Shown one piece after another: positions 1-9,320 of a DNA stretch of 64,000 bases. The notes under the pieces were generated by a model. The model was not told where the DNA came from and ran no database searches. It saw only the letters and a list, made by a program, of their open reading frames with translations. Origin of the DNA: Aquitalea aquatilis (GTDB taxonomy: Bacteria; Pseudomonadota; Gammaproteobacteria; Burkholderiales; Chromobacteriaceae); NCBI RefSeq assembly GCF_005155025.1, contig NZ_CP039731.1, positions 2,418,001-2,482,000 on the forward strand, written 5' to 3'. The position numbers and the translations under genes were made by a program. Every line of letters starts with the position of its first letter. Positions within the stretch are counted from its first letter, which is position 1.

Positions 1-1163
1 TTGCCGATTTGCTGACCGAACCGACGCCGCACGAGCTGGCAGCCTTGCAGCAACTGGGCCAGAGCCTGCAATTCGATGATGCCATCAATATCCAGTTTAC
101 TTCCGGCACCACCGGCAGCCCCAAGGGGGCCACGCTGTCGCATCACAATATCCTGAACAATGCCTTTTTTGCCGGCCAGGCCATGCGTTTCAGCAGCACG
201 GACCGGCTGTGCATCCCGGTGCCGCTCTACCACTGTTTCGGCATGGTGCTGGGCACGCTCACCTGCCTGACGCATGGCGCCTGCATGGTGTTTCCGGCAG
301 AAAGTTTCGATGTGCTCAGCGTGCTGCATACCGTGCAGGAAGAGCGCTGCACCGCCCTGCATGGTGTGCCGACCATGTTCATCAGCCTGCTGGATCATCC
401 GCAGTTTGCCGAATTCGATCTGTCCAGCCTGCGCAGCGGGGTGATGGCCGGCAGTCCCTGCCCGATTGAGGTGATGAAACGGGTCACCACGCTGATGCAC
501 ATGGAGCAGGTGACCATAGGCTACGGCATGACCGAAACCAGCCCGCTCAGCTTCCAGAGCCGCGCCGATACGCCACTGGACCAGCGCGTAGCTACCGTGG
601 GGCTGGTGCATCCGCATGTGGAGGTGAAGATTGTCGATAACGATGGCCGCATCGTGGCGCATGGAGAAACCGGCGAACTGTTGACCCGTGGCTATTCGGT
701 GATGCTGGGTTACTGGGATGATCCGGCGAAAACCGCTGATTCCATCGACAAGGCAGGCTGGATGCACAGCGGCGATCTGGCGGTGATGGACGGGCAGGGC
801 TATGTCAACATCGTCGGCCGGGTGAAAGACATGGTGATACGCGGTGGCGAAAACATCTATCCGCGTGAAGTGGAGGAGTTTTTCTATCGCCACCCGAAGA
901 TTCAGGAAGTGCAGGTGATTGGCGTACCGGATGACCGCTTTGGCGAAGAGCTGTGCGCCTGGATCAAGCTACGAGATGGTGAAACGGCCAGCGAAGACGA
1001 TATGCGCGCCTTCTGTCAGGGCCAGATTGCCCATTACAAGATTCCGCGTTATATCGAGTTTGTTGACAGCTTTCCCATGACCATTACCGGCAAGATCCAG
1101 AAGTTTGTCATGCGCCAGCAAATGAAGGAAAAGCTGGGGCTGAGCGATACCCGCACGGCCTGA
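1..1163 (+). CDS. Acyl-CoA synthetase (AMP-binding), C-terminal part; 5' end outside window
   Basis: Adenylate-forming ligase that activates a carboxylic (probably fatty or short-chain) acid to its acyl-CoA through an acyl-AMP intermediate in the cytoplasm. About 385 residues are visible of a family usually near 540-570, and the reading frame is open at the window edge, so the N-terminus is missing. The AMP-binding signature [11 protein letters not shown] is near visible residue 30, followed by GYGMTETS, the hinge/ATP motif [16 protein letters not shown] and the C-terminal ITGKIQK lysine loop. A strong hairpin terminator follows. The acyl-CoA dehydrogenase about 1 kb downstream on the other strand fits fatty-acid or methylmercaptopropionate-type catabolism. 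The exact substrate cannot be read from sequence. Confidence 0.9.
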   Translation, partial: ADLLTEPTPHELAALQQLGQSLQFDDAINIQFTSGTTGSPKGATLSHHNILNNAFFAGQAMRFSSTDRLCIPVPLYHCFGMVLGTLTCLTHGACMVFPAESFDVLSVLHTVQEERCTALHGVPTMFISLLDHPQFAEFDLSSLRSGVMAGSPCPIEVMKRVTTLMHMEQVTIGYGMTETSPLSFQSRADTPLDQRVATVGLVHPHVEVKIVDNDGRIVAHGETGELLTRGYSVMLGYWDDPAKTADSIDKAGWMHSGDLAVMDGQGYVNIVGRVKDMVIRGGENIYPREVEEFFYRHPKIQEVQVIGVPDDRFGEELCAWIKLRDGETASEDDMRAFCQGQIAHYKIPRYIEFVDSFPMTITGKIQKFVMRQQMKEKLGLSDTRTA

Positions 1164-1193
1164 TGGGAGATGGATCAAGCCTTGTGCGAAATG

Positions 1194-1217
1194 GCCCCGA
1201 CGTGTCGGGGCTTTTTT
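1194..1217 (+). terminator. Rho-independent terminator after the acyl-CoA ligase gene
   Basis: A 7-bp GC-rich stem (GCCCCGA / TCGGGGC) with a CGTG loop is followed by six T residues. It lies 30 bp after the ligase stop codon and just ahead of the next gene. Confidence 0.9.
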
Positions 1218-1260
1218 CGATACAATGCGGCCAATTCATTCTGACCGCTAGGAGCGCACC

Positions 1261-1938
1261 ATGACTGATATCGTATTCAATGACGCCGATCTGGCCCGGC
1301 TGGAACAGTTGCTGACGCCCTTGTCGATCAGTGGCAGTACCATGCGGCCCGACGAAGCCCAAGGCTTTTTCGCGGCATTGGCCAGCGGCCCGGATGCCCC
1401 GGAGCGCGCCATGTGGCTGGCCGAGGTGCTGGGTGATGCTCCTGCCTTTGACAAGCCGGAAGAAAAGGTCGAACTGGAAAACCTGCTGCAAAAGCTGTTC
1501 GACGTCACCGCGCATGTCCTGGCCGATGGCCGTGAGCTGGACCTTATCCTTTACGCCGACGATGACAGCGAGAGCGACGACGACGAAGCCGACTACTGGC
1601 CGTGGTGCAATGCCTATCTGTACGCGCTGGACGTGGTCGACACCGACTGGTTCGAAGCGGCCGACGATGAAGGTTTCGAAGACCTGCTGATGCCGATTCT
1701 GGTGCTGGGCGGCATGTTCGAGGAAGAAGAAGGCGAGGACCTGGTCACCTTTACCGACGAGGAAAAGGACGACTGCAAGGAACAGCTGCCGCAAGCACTG
1801 ATCGCAGTCTTCAACTACTGGCGCGCCAAGGCTCAGGCACCGGAAACCGTGCGCCGTGAAGGTGACAAGGTTGGCCGCAACGACCCCTGCCCTTGTGGTA
1901 GCGGCAAGAAATACAAGGCTTGCTGCGGTAGCAACTAA
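1261..1938 (+). CDS. YecA/UPF0149 family protein with C-terminal SEC-C zinc motif
   Basis: A 225-aa acidic cytoplasmic protein. Residues 1-190 fit the UPF0149 (YgfB/YecA) helical fold, and the last 20 residues form a SEC-C motif: CPC, eight residues, then CC. This is the zinc-binding motif also found at the C-terminus of SecA. E. coli YecA binds ribosomes and SecA substrates, so a role in ribosome-associated secretion or quality control is plausible but inferred. The ATG follows TAGGAGCGCACC, a good ribosome binding site. The gene is monocistronic, with terminators on both sides. Confidence 0.88.
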   Translation: MTDIVFNDADLARLEQLLTPLSISGSTMRPDEAQGFFAALASGPDAPERAMWLAEVLGDAPAFDKPEEKVELENLLQKLFDVTAHVLADGRELDLILYADDDSESDDDEADYWPWCNAYLYALDVVDTDWFEAADDEGFEDLLMPILVLGGMFEEEEGEDLVTFTDEEKDDCKEQLPQALIAVFNYWRAKAQAPETVRREGDKVGRNDPCPCGSGKKYKACCGSN

Positions 1939-1960
1939 GCCTGTCTGCCTCAAATGCAAA

Positions 1961-1990
1961 ACCCGCATCAGCGACTGATGCGGGTTTTTT
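1961..1990 (+). terminator. Terminator after the YecA-family gene
   Basis: A perfect 10-bp stem (ACCCGCATCA / TGATGCGGGT) with a 5-nt loop runs directly into a T tract. It begins 22 bp after the stop codon. Confidence 0.92.
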
Positions 1991-2054
1991 GTATTGATGA
2001 CACGCCATGCAAAAAGCATGGCAGGCAGGAATGGTTTTGATTAGAATGAAAAAC

Positions 2055-2077
2055 GAGAGTACGAGCTCTCTTTTTTT
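2055..2077 (+). terminator. Second, weaker hairpin with T tract
   Basis: The 5-bp stem GAGAG / CTCTC is followed by seven T residues. It is the second of three plus-strand terminator-like hairpins in tandem in this gap. The short stem makes it weak on its own. Confidence 0.4.
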
Positions 2078-2092
2078 CATTCCTTTATTTAT

Positions 2093-2118
2093 AAGCCCGG
2101 GTTTCCGGGCTTTTTTTT
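2093..2118 (+). terminator. Third tandem terminator
   Basis: The 8-bp stem AAGCCCGG / CCGGGCTT with a GTTT loop is followed by eight T residues (2111-2118). It insulates the plus-strand unit from the convergent acyl-CoA dehydrogenase gene. Confidence 0.8.
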
Positions 2119-2156
2119 GTCTGGACTGCCCTGAGTAGCCGCTATCTGCTGCCAAT

Positions 2157-2180
2157 AAAAAAACGGCCCCGCAGGGCCGT
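2157..2180 (-). terminator. Terminator of the acyl-CoA dehydrogenase gene
   Basis: Read on the minus strand, a 7-bp stem (ACGGCCC / GGGCCGT) with a 4-nt loop runs into a T tract. It lies 23 bp past the stop codon of the minus-strand dehydrogenase gene. Confidence 0.88.
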
Positions 2181-2202
2181 ATCAGTGGAGTCGAACAAGC
2201 AA

Positions 2203-3987
2203 TCAGAAGGCGAAGTGTTCCTCATCCAGCGCCATCAGCGGCGCGGCACCGCCCTTGATGCGGGCGAGCAGGGTGTGCACTTCCGGGAACAGTTTGGCCA
2301 TGTAGAAGCGGCCGGTGGCAATCTTGGCCTGGTAGAAGGCGTCATCGCCCTGGCCCAGGCTGGCATGGGCCACTTCGGCCATGCGCGCCCACAGCCAGGC
2401 ATAGCTCAGGTGGCCGATCAGGCGCAGGTAGTCGGTGGCAGCGGCACCGGCTTCGTCCTTGTTCTGCAGGCTGGCCATGCCGATGCCCATGGTCACTTCG
2501 CCGATATCCTTCATCAGTTTGGCAAGTGGTGCGATGTAGTCGGCCAGCTTGTCATTGCCTTCGTTGGCCTGGCAGAACTGGTGAATCTGCTTGGTAAACT
2601 TGCGCAGCTTCTGACCCTGATCCAGCAATACCTTGCGTCCCAGCAGGTCGATGGCCTGAATGCCGTTGGTGCCTTCGTAAATCTGCGAGATACGGCAATC
2701 GCGTACCAGTTGCTCCATGCCCCATTCACGAATGAAACCGTGTCCACCGAAAACCTGCATGCCCATATTGGCGGCTTCATAGCCATTGTCGGTCATGAAG
2801 GCTTTGGCCACCGGGGTGAGCAGGGCGACCAGATCGGCCGCATCCTGACGGGCTGCTGCATCCGGGTGCTTGTCCTCGATATCCAGCTGCAGGGCGAGTA
2901 AGGCAGTCAGTGCGCGGCCGGCTTCGGTATAGGCTTTCTGGGTCAGCAGCATGCGGCGCACGTCCGGATGCACGATGATGGGGTCGGCTGCCTTGTCCGG
3001 GCATTTGGCTCCGGTCAGTGCGCGCATTTGCAGGCGTTCACGGGCATAAGCCAGTGCACCCTGGAAGGACGCTTCGCCAATACCCAGGCCCTGCATGCCG
3101 CAGCCCAGACGCGCCGCGTTCATCATGGTGAACATGCAGGACAGGCCCTTGTTGGCTTCGCCAATCAGATAGCCGCGAGCACCATCCAGATTGATCACTG
3201 CCGTGGCATTGGCCTTGATGCCCATCTTGTGTTCCAGACTGCCGCAAGCCACCGGGTTACGGCTGCCATCGGCGTGGTACTTCGGCACGATGAACAGCGA
3301 AATCCCCTTCACGTCCTTGGGCGCATCCGGCAGACGGGCCAGCACCAGATGGATGATGTTGTCGGACATGTCGTGTTCGCCGGCCGAGATGAAAATCTTG
3401 GTGCCGGTAATGCTGTAGCTGCCATCGCCGTTTGGTTCGGCACGGGTTTTCAGCAGACCCAGGTCGGTGCCGCAGTGCGGTTCGGTCAGACACATGGTGC
3501 CGGTCCAACTGCCATCCACCAGGCGTGGCAGGTAGGTGGCTTTCTGTTCTTCGGTGCCATGAGCGTGGATGGCAGCATACGCACCATGCGACAGGCCGGG
3601 ATACATCGACCAGGCCACATTGGACGAGCACTGCATTTCCATTACCGGGAAAGCCAGCGATTTGGGCATGCCCTGGCCACCGTAGGCCGGGTCACAGTCA
3701 AGTGCCGGAAAACCCAGCTCGCAATATTGCTTGTAGGCTTCCTTGAAACCCGGCGGGGTGGTGACGGCCTTGGTGCTGGGGTCGAACTGGCAGCCTTCTT
3801 CATCGGCCTGGCGGTTCAGCGGGGCCAGCTCGCTTTCGCAAAACTGGGCGGCGGCTTCCAGGTAGGAAGTAAAGATGTCCTGGGTGGCTTCCTCGTAGCC
3901 GGGCAGGGCGGGGATGATGTCCTGTACCTTGATCAGTTCGTTGAGCACAAAGTCAAAGTCACGCAGCGGGGCTTTGTATGCGGGCAT
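2203..3987 (-). CDS. Acyl-CoA dehydrogenase with PF12806-type C-terminal domain (DmdC/FadE-like)
   Basis: A 594-aa FAD flavoenzyme expected to oxidise acyl-CoA to trans-2-enoyl-CoA, passing electrons to ETF. The N-terminal run MPAYKAPLRD, the length near 595 and an extra C-terminal helical domain are typical of the DmdC-like subfamily (3-methylmercaptopropionyl-CoA dehydrogenase and long-chain relatives). The signature around CLTEPHCGTD and the FGGHGF / QIYEGTNGIQ motifs are present. The ATG at 3987 was chosen because it follows CAGGAGAGACC and matches family N-termini; an in-frame ATG 27 codons upstream lacks such a site. The promoter region holds a CAAAC/GTTT operator-like repeat. The ligase at the window start may act in the same catabolic route. 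Confidence 0.92.
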   Translation of the reverse strand: MPAYKAPLRDFDFVLNELIKVQDIIPALPGYEEATQDIFTSYLEAAAQFCESELAPLNRQADEEGCQFDPSTKAVTTPPGFKEAYKQYCELGFPALDCDPAYGGQGMPKSLAFPVMEMQCSSNVAWSMYPGLSHGAYAAIHAHGTEEQKATYLPRLVDGSWTGTMCLTEPHCGTDLGLLKTRAEPNGDGSYSITGTKIFISAGEHDMSDNIIHLVLARLPDAPKDVKGISLFIVPKYHADGSRNPVACGSLEHKMGIKANATAVINLDGARGYLIGEANKGLSCMFTMMNAARLGCGMQGLGIGEASFQGALAYARERLQMRALTGAKCPDKAADPIIVHPDVRRMLLTQKAYTEAGRALTALLALQLDIEDKHPDAAARQDAADLVALLTPVAKAFMTDNGYEAANMGMQVFGGHGFIREWGMEQLVRDCRISQIYEGTNGIQAIDLLGRKVLLDQGQKLRKFTKQIHQFCQANEGNDKLADYIAPLAKLMKDIGEVTMGIGMASLQNKDEAGAAATDYLRLIGHLSYAWLWARMAEVAHASLGQGDDAFYQAKIATGRFYMAKLFPEVHTLLARIKGGAAPLMALDEEHFAF

Positions 3988-4072
3988 GGGGTCTCTCCTG
4001 TTGGTTGCGCTGCCCGGGTTTTCCGGGTCGAATAGCTTGTATGAGCAGGGTAGGGCTGTGTTGCTCACTTAA

Positions 4073-4108
4073 TTCAAACGCTTGTTTAATTTATTCCGTC
4101 GCGTTTGA
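4073..4108. promoter_or_regulatory. Candidate PsrA/FadR-type operator upstream of the acyl-CoA dehydrogenase gene
   Basis: CAAAC-GCTT-GTTTA at 4075-4088 resembles the PsrA (TetR-family fatty-acid regulator) consensus of CAAAC and GTTTG half-sites 2-4 nt apart. A further inverted TCAAACG (4074-4080) / CGTTTGA (4102-4108) pair overlaps it. The site lies about 90 bp upstream of the dehydrogenase ATG and upstream of the divergent DUF2062 gene. The assignment is by motif and context only. Confidence 0.45.
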
Positions 4109-4171
4109 CAACTCCTTTTACCTGCACCCGCCTCGTGGTGTGGCATTACGACAACGGGAAGGTGGCTGGCC

Positions 4172-4729
4172 ATGCGTTGCTTGCGAACAACAATCCGCCG
4201 TCTCAGCACTTACCGCCACCAGCTGCTGAGCCGGCCAGGCCTGGGCTGGCTGGGGCGCTGGCTGGACCAGCCGGCCTGCTGGGCCGTGCAACGACGCAAG
4301 GTGGCACAAGGCGTGGCACTTGGCCTGCTCACCGGCTTGCTTCCGGGGCCGCCGAAACGGCTGGCCACCCTGCTGCTGGCGCTGTGTCTGCGTGTCAATC
4401 TGCCAGCAGCCTTGCTGGCCACGCTATACAGCAATCCGCTTACCATCCTGCCGCTTTATTTTCTGGCTTATTCCTGTGGACTGCTGTTACTGGGTGACCC
4501 GGCTGCAGGTACAATGAGCCAGCCTCCAAGCTGGGAGGCCCTGTCGCTGCAGCAATGGGTCGTGCAACTGGTGCATTGGTTGCTGTCGCTGGGCTGGCCC
4601 TTGTTGCTTGGTCTGCTGGTCATGGGGCTGGGGCTGGCATTGTGCGGCTATGTCTTGGTGATGCTGGGCTGGCGCTGTGCCGTGGTTCGAAACTGGAAGA
4701 ACAGAAAGGCAGCACGTGGATCTTGTTGA
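4172..4729 (+). CDS. DUF2062 domain membrane protein
   Basis: A 185-aa inner-membrane protein of the DUF2062 family. The basic N-terminus is followed by hydrophobic stretches at about 48-70, 80-115 and 135-170. The central segment with LTGLLPGPPKR and YSNPLTILPLYF is the recognisable DUF2062 core. No biochemical role is established for the family. It is the first gene of a tight cluster with a Nudix hydrolase and a PilZ protein, and its stop codon overlaps the start of the next gene. Confidence 0.85.
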   Translation: MRCLRTTIRRLSTYRHQLLSRPGLGWLGRWLDQPACWAVQRRKVAQGVALGLLTGLLPGPPKRLATLLLALCLRVNLPAALLATLYSNPLTILPLYFLAYSCGLLLLGDPAAGTMSQPPSWEALSLQQWVVQLVHWLLSLGWPLLLGLLVMGLGLALCGYVLVMLGWRCAVVRNWKNRKAARGSC

Positions 4730-5273
4730 AAAGAAACTGCAGTCGGAGCTGGTGTATGAGGGTGGCTTTCTCAAGGTGCACAAGGACAAGGTACTGCTGC
4801 CGGATGAGTCGCATGCCAGCCGCGAGTACATTCTGCATCCCGGTGCCGTGGCTGTACTGGCGCTGACGCCAGACCGGCAACTGGTGCTGGAACGCCAGTA
4901 CCGTTACCCGGCAGGCCGCGTGTTTGTGGAAATTCCCGCCGGCAAGATTGATCCCAACGAAGCCCCGGAGCAGACGGCCCGCCGCGAGCTGCTGGAAGAA
5001 ACCGGTTACCAGGCCGCCAACTGGCGTTATCTGGGTACGGCCTATCCCTGCATCGGTTATTCCAACGAGCAGATCAGCTACTACCTGGCCGAAGGGCTGC
5101 AAGCCGGTGAACGGCAGCTGGACGAGGGGGAGTTTCTCGAAGTGCTGACCCTGCCGCTGGAGCAGGTGATGCAAATGGCGCTGTCCGGTGAAATCTGCGA
5201 TAGCAAATCCATTGTCGGCCTGCACTGGCTGGCCGCCTATCTGGATGGGAGACTGCCTGGTGCCGCCGTTTGA
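4716..5273 (+). CDS. Nudix hydrolase, ADP-ribose pyrophosphatase type
   Basis: A 185-aa cytoplasmic hydrolase probably cleaving ADP-ribose or related nucleotide sugars to AMP and ribose 5-phosphate with Mg2+. A complete Nudix box starts at GKIDPNE and ends at RELLEETGY, about residue 72-94. The upstream RQYRYPAGR segment is typical of ADP-ribose pyrophosphatases (NudF/YffH group). The GTG at 4716 was chosen: it follows AGAAAGG, overlaps the DUF2062 stop by 14 bp and matches family N-termini. An ATG at 4677 would run deep into the preceding gene. It overlaps the next (PilZ) gene, so the three are probably cotranscribed. Confidence 0.88.
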   Translation: MDLVEKKLQSELVYEGGFLKVHKDKVLLPDESHASREYILHPGAVAVLALTPDRQLVLERQYRYPAGRVFVEIPAGKIDPNEAPEQTARRELLEETGYQAANWRYLGTAYPCIGYSNEQISYYLAEGLQAGERQLDEGEFLEVLTLPLEQVMQMALSGEICDSKSIVGLHWLAAYLDGRLPGAAV

Positions 5274-5577
5274 CCCCTATCATGAACGACGTGGTGCGCG
5301 CCGCTTGCAGATGGGTTGCAAGGCCCGCATCCGCTCGCTGCACACCGGCGAAACCCACTACGGCGAATGTGTCGACCTGTCGGTAGACGGCATGGCCTTT
5401 CGCTCTTCCTATGTACCGCAGCATGGCGAGCGGCTGTCGGTCATTGTGCTGGCACCTTCGCTGGGCGGGCTGCCGGGCAAGCCACTGGAAGCCGAGGTGG
5501 AAGTGCGCCGCTGCAATGAGGTCAAGCGTGGGCAGGTCTATGAAATCGGCACCCGCATTATCGAACGCAAGAGCTGA
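5260..5577 (+). CDS. PilZ domain protein (probable c-di-GMP receptor)
   Basis: About 105 aa and almost entirely one PilZ domain. The c-di-GMP binding signature is intact: an arginine-rich ERRGARR near the N-terminus and DLSVDG (D/N-x-S-x-x-G) about 30 residues later. Proteins of this kind bind cyclic di-GMP and relay it to motility or surface functions. The start is uncertain. GTG 5260 has GGGAGA 8-12 nt upstream and is preferred over ATG 5245; both overlap the Nudix gene. A c-di-GMP riboswitch elsewhere in the window shows the same messenger is used here. Confidence 0.85.
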   Translation: MPPFDPYHERRGARRLQMGCKARIRSLHTGETHYGECVDLSVDGMAFRSSYVPQHGERLSVIVLAPSLGGLPGKPLEAEVEVRRCNEVKRGQVYEIGTRIIERKS

Positions 5578-5922
5578 AACATCTGCTTGCAAATTGATAC
5601 ATTATTCCTGCTGGTCGATTTTACGGGTCGGTGTTTTGTAGGTGGTTGATTTAAAAGATTTATTTTTCAAAATGCAGAATGGAAATTTTTTCTCTTAGTT
5701 TTTTCTTTGATCATATCAAGATATTTCTCAATAAAATTCAGTGACTTAGCTGGCTAATGTGCCGAAAGTCCTGATTGCCACGCTTTTATTCTTGCTGTCC
5801 AGCGCATGTGCTATACCCAGAAAAAGAGAAGCTGAAAAACCAGTCAGTACTCTAATTTGCCAGGGGAATGCGGGTGCACCATGCACGCCGTGCGCGCCCC
5901 TGCAACCAGCCAGGAGAGAGCC
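5578..5922 (+). other. AT-rich 345-bp gap upstream of prkA; probable promoter region
   Basis: This stretch is clearly more AT-rich than its neighbours from 5590 to 5760, then returns to normal composition. It must hold the promoter of the prkA-yeaH-spoVR unit, which in enterobacteria is a stress/stationary-phase promoter. I could not pick out a convincing -35/-10 or sigma-54 element. A 60-codon GTG frame at 5759-5941 begins like a lipoprotein but runs into prkA (see rejected items). Confidence 0.5.
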
Positions 5923-7851
5923 ATGCACCCGGACATCTTGAGCCACTACGCCTCCCGCTACGACAAGACGCGTGAAGAGGAATACACCATTCAGGAGTAT
6001 CTGGAGATCTGCAAACGAGATCCAGCTGCTTATGCCACGGCTTCCGAGCGCATGCTGGCAGCCATTGGCGAACCGGAACAGGTGGATACTCGCCACGACC
6101 AGCGCCTGTCACGCATCTTTTCCAACAAGGTCATCAAGGTCTACCCCGCCTTCCGCGAGTTTTACGGCACCGAGGAAGTGATCGAGCAGGTGGTGGCCTA
6201 TTTCCGCCATGCTGCCCAAGGGCTGGAAGAGAAGAAACAGATTCTCTACCTGCTGGGGCCGGTAGGCGGCGGCAAATCGTCGATTGCCGAAAAGCTGAAA
6301 GAGCTGATGGAGCAGGTGCCGTTTTATTGCCTCAAGGGCAGCCCGCTGAACGAGTCGCCGCTGGGCTTGTTCAATGTGGATGAGGACGGTGCCATTCTGG
6401 AAGAAGAATTCGGCATTCCGCGCCGCTATCTCAAGACCATTCCCAGCCCGTGGGCGGTGAAGCGGCTGCATGAATTCAATGGCGACATCGGCCAGTTCAA
6501 GGTGGTGAAGCGCTACCCGTCCGTGCTGCGGCAGATTGCCGTGGCCAAGACCGAGCCGGGTGACGAAAACAACCAGGACATTTCCTCGCTGGTGGGCAAG
6601 GTGGACATCCGCAAGCTGGAAAAATATGCCCAGGATGACCCGGATGCCTACAGCTACTCTGGCGGCCTCTGCCTGGCCAACCAGGGCCTGCTGGAATTCG
6701 TGGAAATGTTCAAGGCACCCATCAAGGTGCTGCACCCCTTGCTGACTGCCACCCAGGAAAGCAATTTCAAGGGCACGGAAGGCTTTGGTGCGATTCCATT
6801 TGATGGCATCGTACTGGCCCACTCCAACGAGTCGGAGTGGAAGCAGTTCCGCAACAACAAGAACAACGAGGCTTTCCTCGACCGTATCTACATCGTCAAG
6901 GTGCCGTACTGCCTGCGGGTGACCGAAGAGATCAAGATCTACGACAAGCTGATCCGCAACTCGTCCTTGGGCAATGCGCCCTGCGCACCGGGAACCCTGA
7001 AGATGATGGCGCAGTTTGCCATTCTGTCGCGGCTGAAAGAGACAGAAAACTCCAGCCTCTTCAGCAAGATGCAGGTGTACGACGGCGACAATCTGAAAGA
7101 CACCGATCCCAAGGCCAAGTCGCTGCAGGAATACCGTGACTATGCCGGGGTGGACGAAGGCATGAACGGTCTGTCGACCCGCTTTGCCTACAAGATACTG
7201 TCCAAGGTGTTCAACTTCGACAACCAGGAAGTAGCCGCCAACCCGGTGCATCTCTTGTATGTGCTGGAACAGCAAGTGGAGCGGGAACAGTTCCCGGCCG
7301 AGCAGGAGCAGAAATACCTGACTTTCCTGAAGGAGTATCTGGCGCCCAAGTATGTCGAGTTCATCGGCAAGGAAATCCAGACTGCCTATCTGGAAAGCTA
7401 CTCCGAGTACGGCCAGAACATTTTCGACCGCTATGTCACCTTCGCCGACTACTGGATTCAGGATCAGGAATACCGCGATCAGGACACCGGCGAAATCTTC
7501 GACCGCACCTCGCTCAATGGCGAGCTGGAAAAGATCGAGAAACCGGCCGGGATTTCCAATCCCAAGGACTTCCGCAACGAAATCGTCAACTTCGTGCTGC
7601 GGGCCCGAGCCAATAATGGTGGCAAGAACCCGACCTGGACCAGCTATGAAAAGCTGCGCACGGTAATCGAGAAGAAGATGTTCTCCAATACCGAAGAGCT
7701 GCTGCCGGTGATTTCCTTCAATGCCAAGGCCAGCGTGGAAGATGCCAAGAAGCACGAAGACTTCGTCAACCGCATGGTGGAAAAAGGCTATACCGCCAAG
7801 CAGGTTCGCCTGCTGTGCGAATGGTATCTGCGGGTACGCAAGTCCTCCTGA
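5923..7851 (+). CDS. prkA: PrkA family serine protein kinase / AAA ATPase (YeaG-like)
   Basis: A 642-aa cytoplasmic protein, near the 640-aa family norm. The N-terminal half is an AAA-like PrkA domain with the P-loop GPVGGGKSS at about residue 112-120. The C-terminal half is the PrkA kinase-like domain. E. coli YeaG acts with YeaH in adaptation to sustained nitrogen starvation and stationary phase; kinase activity is reported for homologues. The ATG at 5923 follows CAGGAGAGAGCC and gives the canonical MHPDILSHYASRYD start. It is first in the conserved prkA-yeaH-spoVR trio. The 162-bp gap to yeaH contains hairpins that may set relative expression. Confidence 0.95.
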   Translation: MHPDILSHYASRYDKTREEEYTIQEYLEICKRDPAAYATASERMLAAIGEPEQVDTRHDQRLSRIFSNKVIKVYPAFREFYGTEEVIEQVVAYFRHAAQGLEEKKQILYLLGPVGGGKSSIAEKLKELMEQVPFYCLKGSPLNESPLGLFNVDEDGAILEEEFGIPRRYLKTIPSPWAVKRLHEFNGDIGQFKVVKRYPSVLRQIAVAKTEPGDENNQDISSLVGKVDIRKLEKYAQDDPDAYSYSGGLCLANQGLLEFVEMFKAPIKVLHPLLTATQESNFKGTEGFGAIPFDGIVLAHSNESEWKQFRNNKNNEAFLDRIYIVKVPYCLRVTEEIKIYDKLIRNSSLGNAPCAPGTLKMMAQFAILSRLKETENSSLFSKMQVYDGDNLKDTDPKAKSLQEYRDYAGVDEGMNGLSTRFAYKILSKVFNFDNQEVAANPVHLLYVLEQQVEREQFPAEQEQKYLTFLKEYLAPKYVEFIGKEIQTAYLESYSEYGQNIFDRYVTFADYWIQDQEYRDQDTGEIFDRTSLNGELEKIEKPAGISNPKDFRNEIVNFVLRARANNGGKNPTWTSYEKLRTVIEKKMFSNTEELLPVISFNAKASVEDAKKHEDFVNRMVEKGYTAKQVRLLCEWYLRVRKSS

Positions 7852-8013
7852 GCACGCGCCGGCCAGCGGGTTTCTGCCCGCCGGACCGGCACCGATTCTG
7901 GCCCGGACTGTCCAAACAGGATGGTCCGGCTTGGCCGGGTCGCATGCCGCGACCGTAGCAAAGGCTGGCGCCCGCAGACCAGCCGGGCCGCAGGAGACAA
8001 CAGCGAGGTTGCC
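7852..8013 (+). other. Structured prkA-yeaH intergenic region
   Basis: A GC-rich 162-bp gap with no gene. Hairpins GCGGG/CCCGC at 7866-7881 and CCGGAC/GTCCGG at 7903-7929 lie between the two genes. Neither has a T tract, so they look like mRNA stability or processing structures, or a leaky attenuator, not a terminator. A GAGG just upstream of 8014 serves as the yeaH ribosome binding site. Confidence 0.5.
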
Positions 8014-9288
8014 ATGTCCCACATCATAGACAGACGCCTGAACGGCAAGAACAAGTCCGCGGTCAACCGCGAGCGTTTCTTGCGCCGTTTCAAGGCGCAG
8101 ATCAAGGAAGCCGTTTCGCGTGCGGTGAAGGGGCGCAGTATCACCGATATCGAGAGCGGCGAGAAAGTCTCCATTCCGGTCAAGGATATTTCCGAGCCGG
8201 TATTTCATCATGGCCAGGGCGGGGTGCGCGAGCAGGTGCATCCGGGCAATGAAGAATTCATTCGGGGGGATCGTATTCAACGTCCGCAAGGCGGCGGTGG
8301 AGGTGGCGGTGGTGGCAAGGCCAGCCAGGATGGCGAGGGTGAGGACGACTTTGTGTTCGAGTTGTCGCGCGAAGAATTCCTCAATGTGTTTTTTGATGAC
8401 CTGGCGCTGCCCAATCTGATCAAGACCCAGCTGATGGGCGTGGAAGAGCTCAAGCAGGTGCGGGCCGGCTACACCAATGACGGCACCCCGGCCAATATCA
8501 GCATCGTCCGTTCCTTGCGTGGTGCACTGGCGCGGCGTGTCGCCATGGCCGCGCCAACCCTGGCCAGCCTGGGCGAGGCCGAGGAAGACCTGGACCAGTT
8601 GCTGGAGTCGGATGACGAAAGCGCGCTGGAAGTGCGCGACCAGCGCAAGCGCATCCATATGCTGCGCGAGAAGCTGGCCAGCATCCCTTTTATCGACCCT
8701 TTCGATCTGCGCTACAACAACCGCATCAAGCAGCCCAAGCCCACCAGCCAGGCGGTGATGTTCTGCATCATGGATGTGTCCGGTTCGATGGACGAGCAGA
8801 AAAAAGACATGGCCAAGCGCTTCTTCATCTTGCTCTACCTGTTTTTGCAGCGTAACTACGACAAGATCGAAGTGGTGTTCATCCGCCATCACACCAGTGC
8901 GGTGGAGGTGAACGAGGAAGACTTCTTCCACTCGCGTGAAAGCGGGGGGACGGTGGTGTCCTCGGCGCTCAATCTGATGGCGGACATCGTCAAGAAGCGT
9001 TACAGCGGCAGCGAGTGGAATATTTATGCCGCCCAGGCTTCCGATGGCGACAACTGGGACAGCGACTCGGCCAATTGCGGCCGCATCATGGAAGAACAGC
9101 TGCTGCCCTATTGCCAGTATTTCGCCTACATCGAAATCACCGAGGGCGAGCCGCAAAACCTCTGGTACGAGTACCTCAAGGTCAAGGAACGCCAGCGGCA
9201 TTTCGCCATGCAGAAAATCCGCTCGGCCTCCGATATTTATCCGGTATTCCGGGAGCTGTTCAAACGCCAGCCAGCCACGCGCGCCTGA
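8014..9288 (+). CDS. yeaH: YeaH/YhbH family protein (DUF444, UPF0229), VWA-like
   Basis: A 424-aa cytoplasmic partner of PrkA. The basic N-terminus ([15 protein letters not shown]) is followed by a glycine-rich linker near residues 92-105 and a C-terminal von Willebrand A-like fold. That fold carries the metal-site sequence DVSGSMDE (MIDAS DxSxS) at about residue 254. Known YeaH/YeaG phenotypes concern nitrogen starvation and sporulation-like stress programmes. The ATG at 8014 matches family N-termini; the frame is open upstream to 7921 but that part is unlike the family. It lies between prkA and spoVR, and the three proteins are thought to act together. Confidence 0.94.
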   Translation: MSHIIDRRLNGKNKSAVNRERFLRRFKAQIKEAVSRAVKGRSITDIESGEKVSIPVKDISEPVFHHGQGGVREQVHPGNEEFIRGDRIQRPQGGGGGGGGGKASQDGEGEDDFVFELSREEFLNVFFDDLALPNLIKTQLMGVEELKQVRAGYTNDGTPANISIVRSLRGALARRVAMAAPTLASLGEAEEDLDQLLESDDESALEVRDQRKRIHMLREKLASIPFIDPFDLRYNNRIKQPKPTSQAVMFCIMDVSGSMDEQKKDMAKRFFILLYLFLQRNYDKIEVVFIRHHTSAVEVNEEDFFHSRESGGTVVSSALNLMADIVKKRYSGSEWNIYAAQASDGDNWDSDSANCGRIMEEQLLPYCQYFAYIEITEGEPQNLWYEYLKVKERQRHFAMQKIRSASDIYPVFRELFKRQPATRA

Positions 9289-9320
9289 GTGCCAGGGCCG
9301 GCCGCCAAGGGGAATGCAGC

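Noticed and set aside
5759-5941. GTG-started 60-codon frame with a lipoprotein-like start (LLSSAC)
   Set aside because: No ribosome binding site, it runs 19 bp into prkA, and its second half is translated from the prkA leader. A truncated lipoprotein remnant is possible but not supportable.
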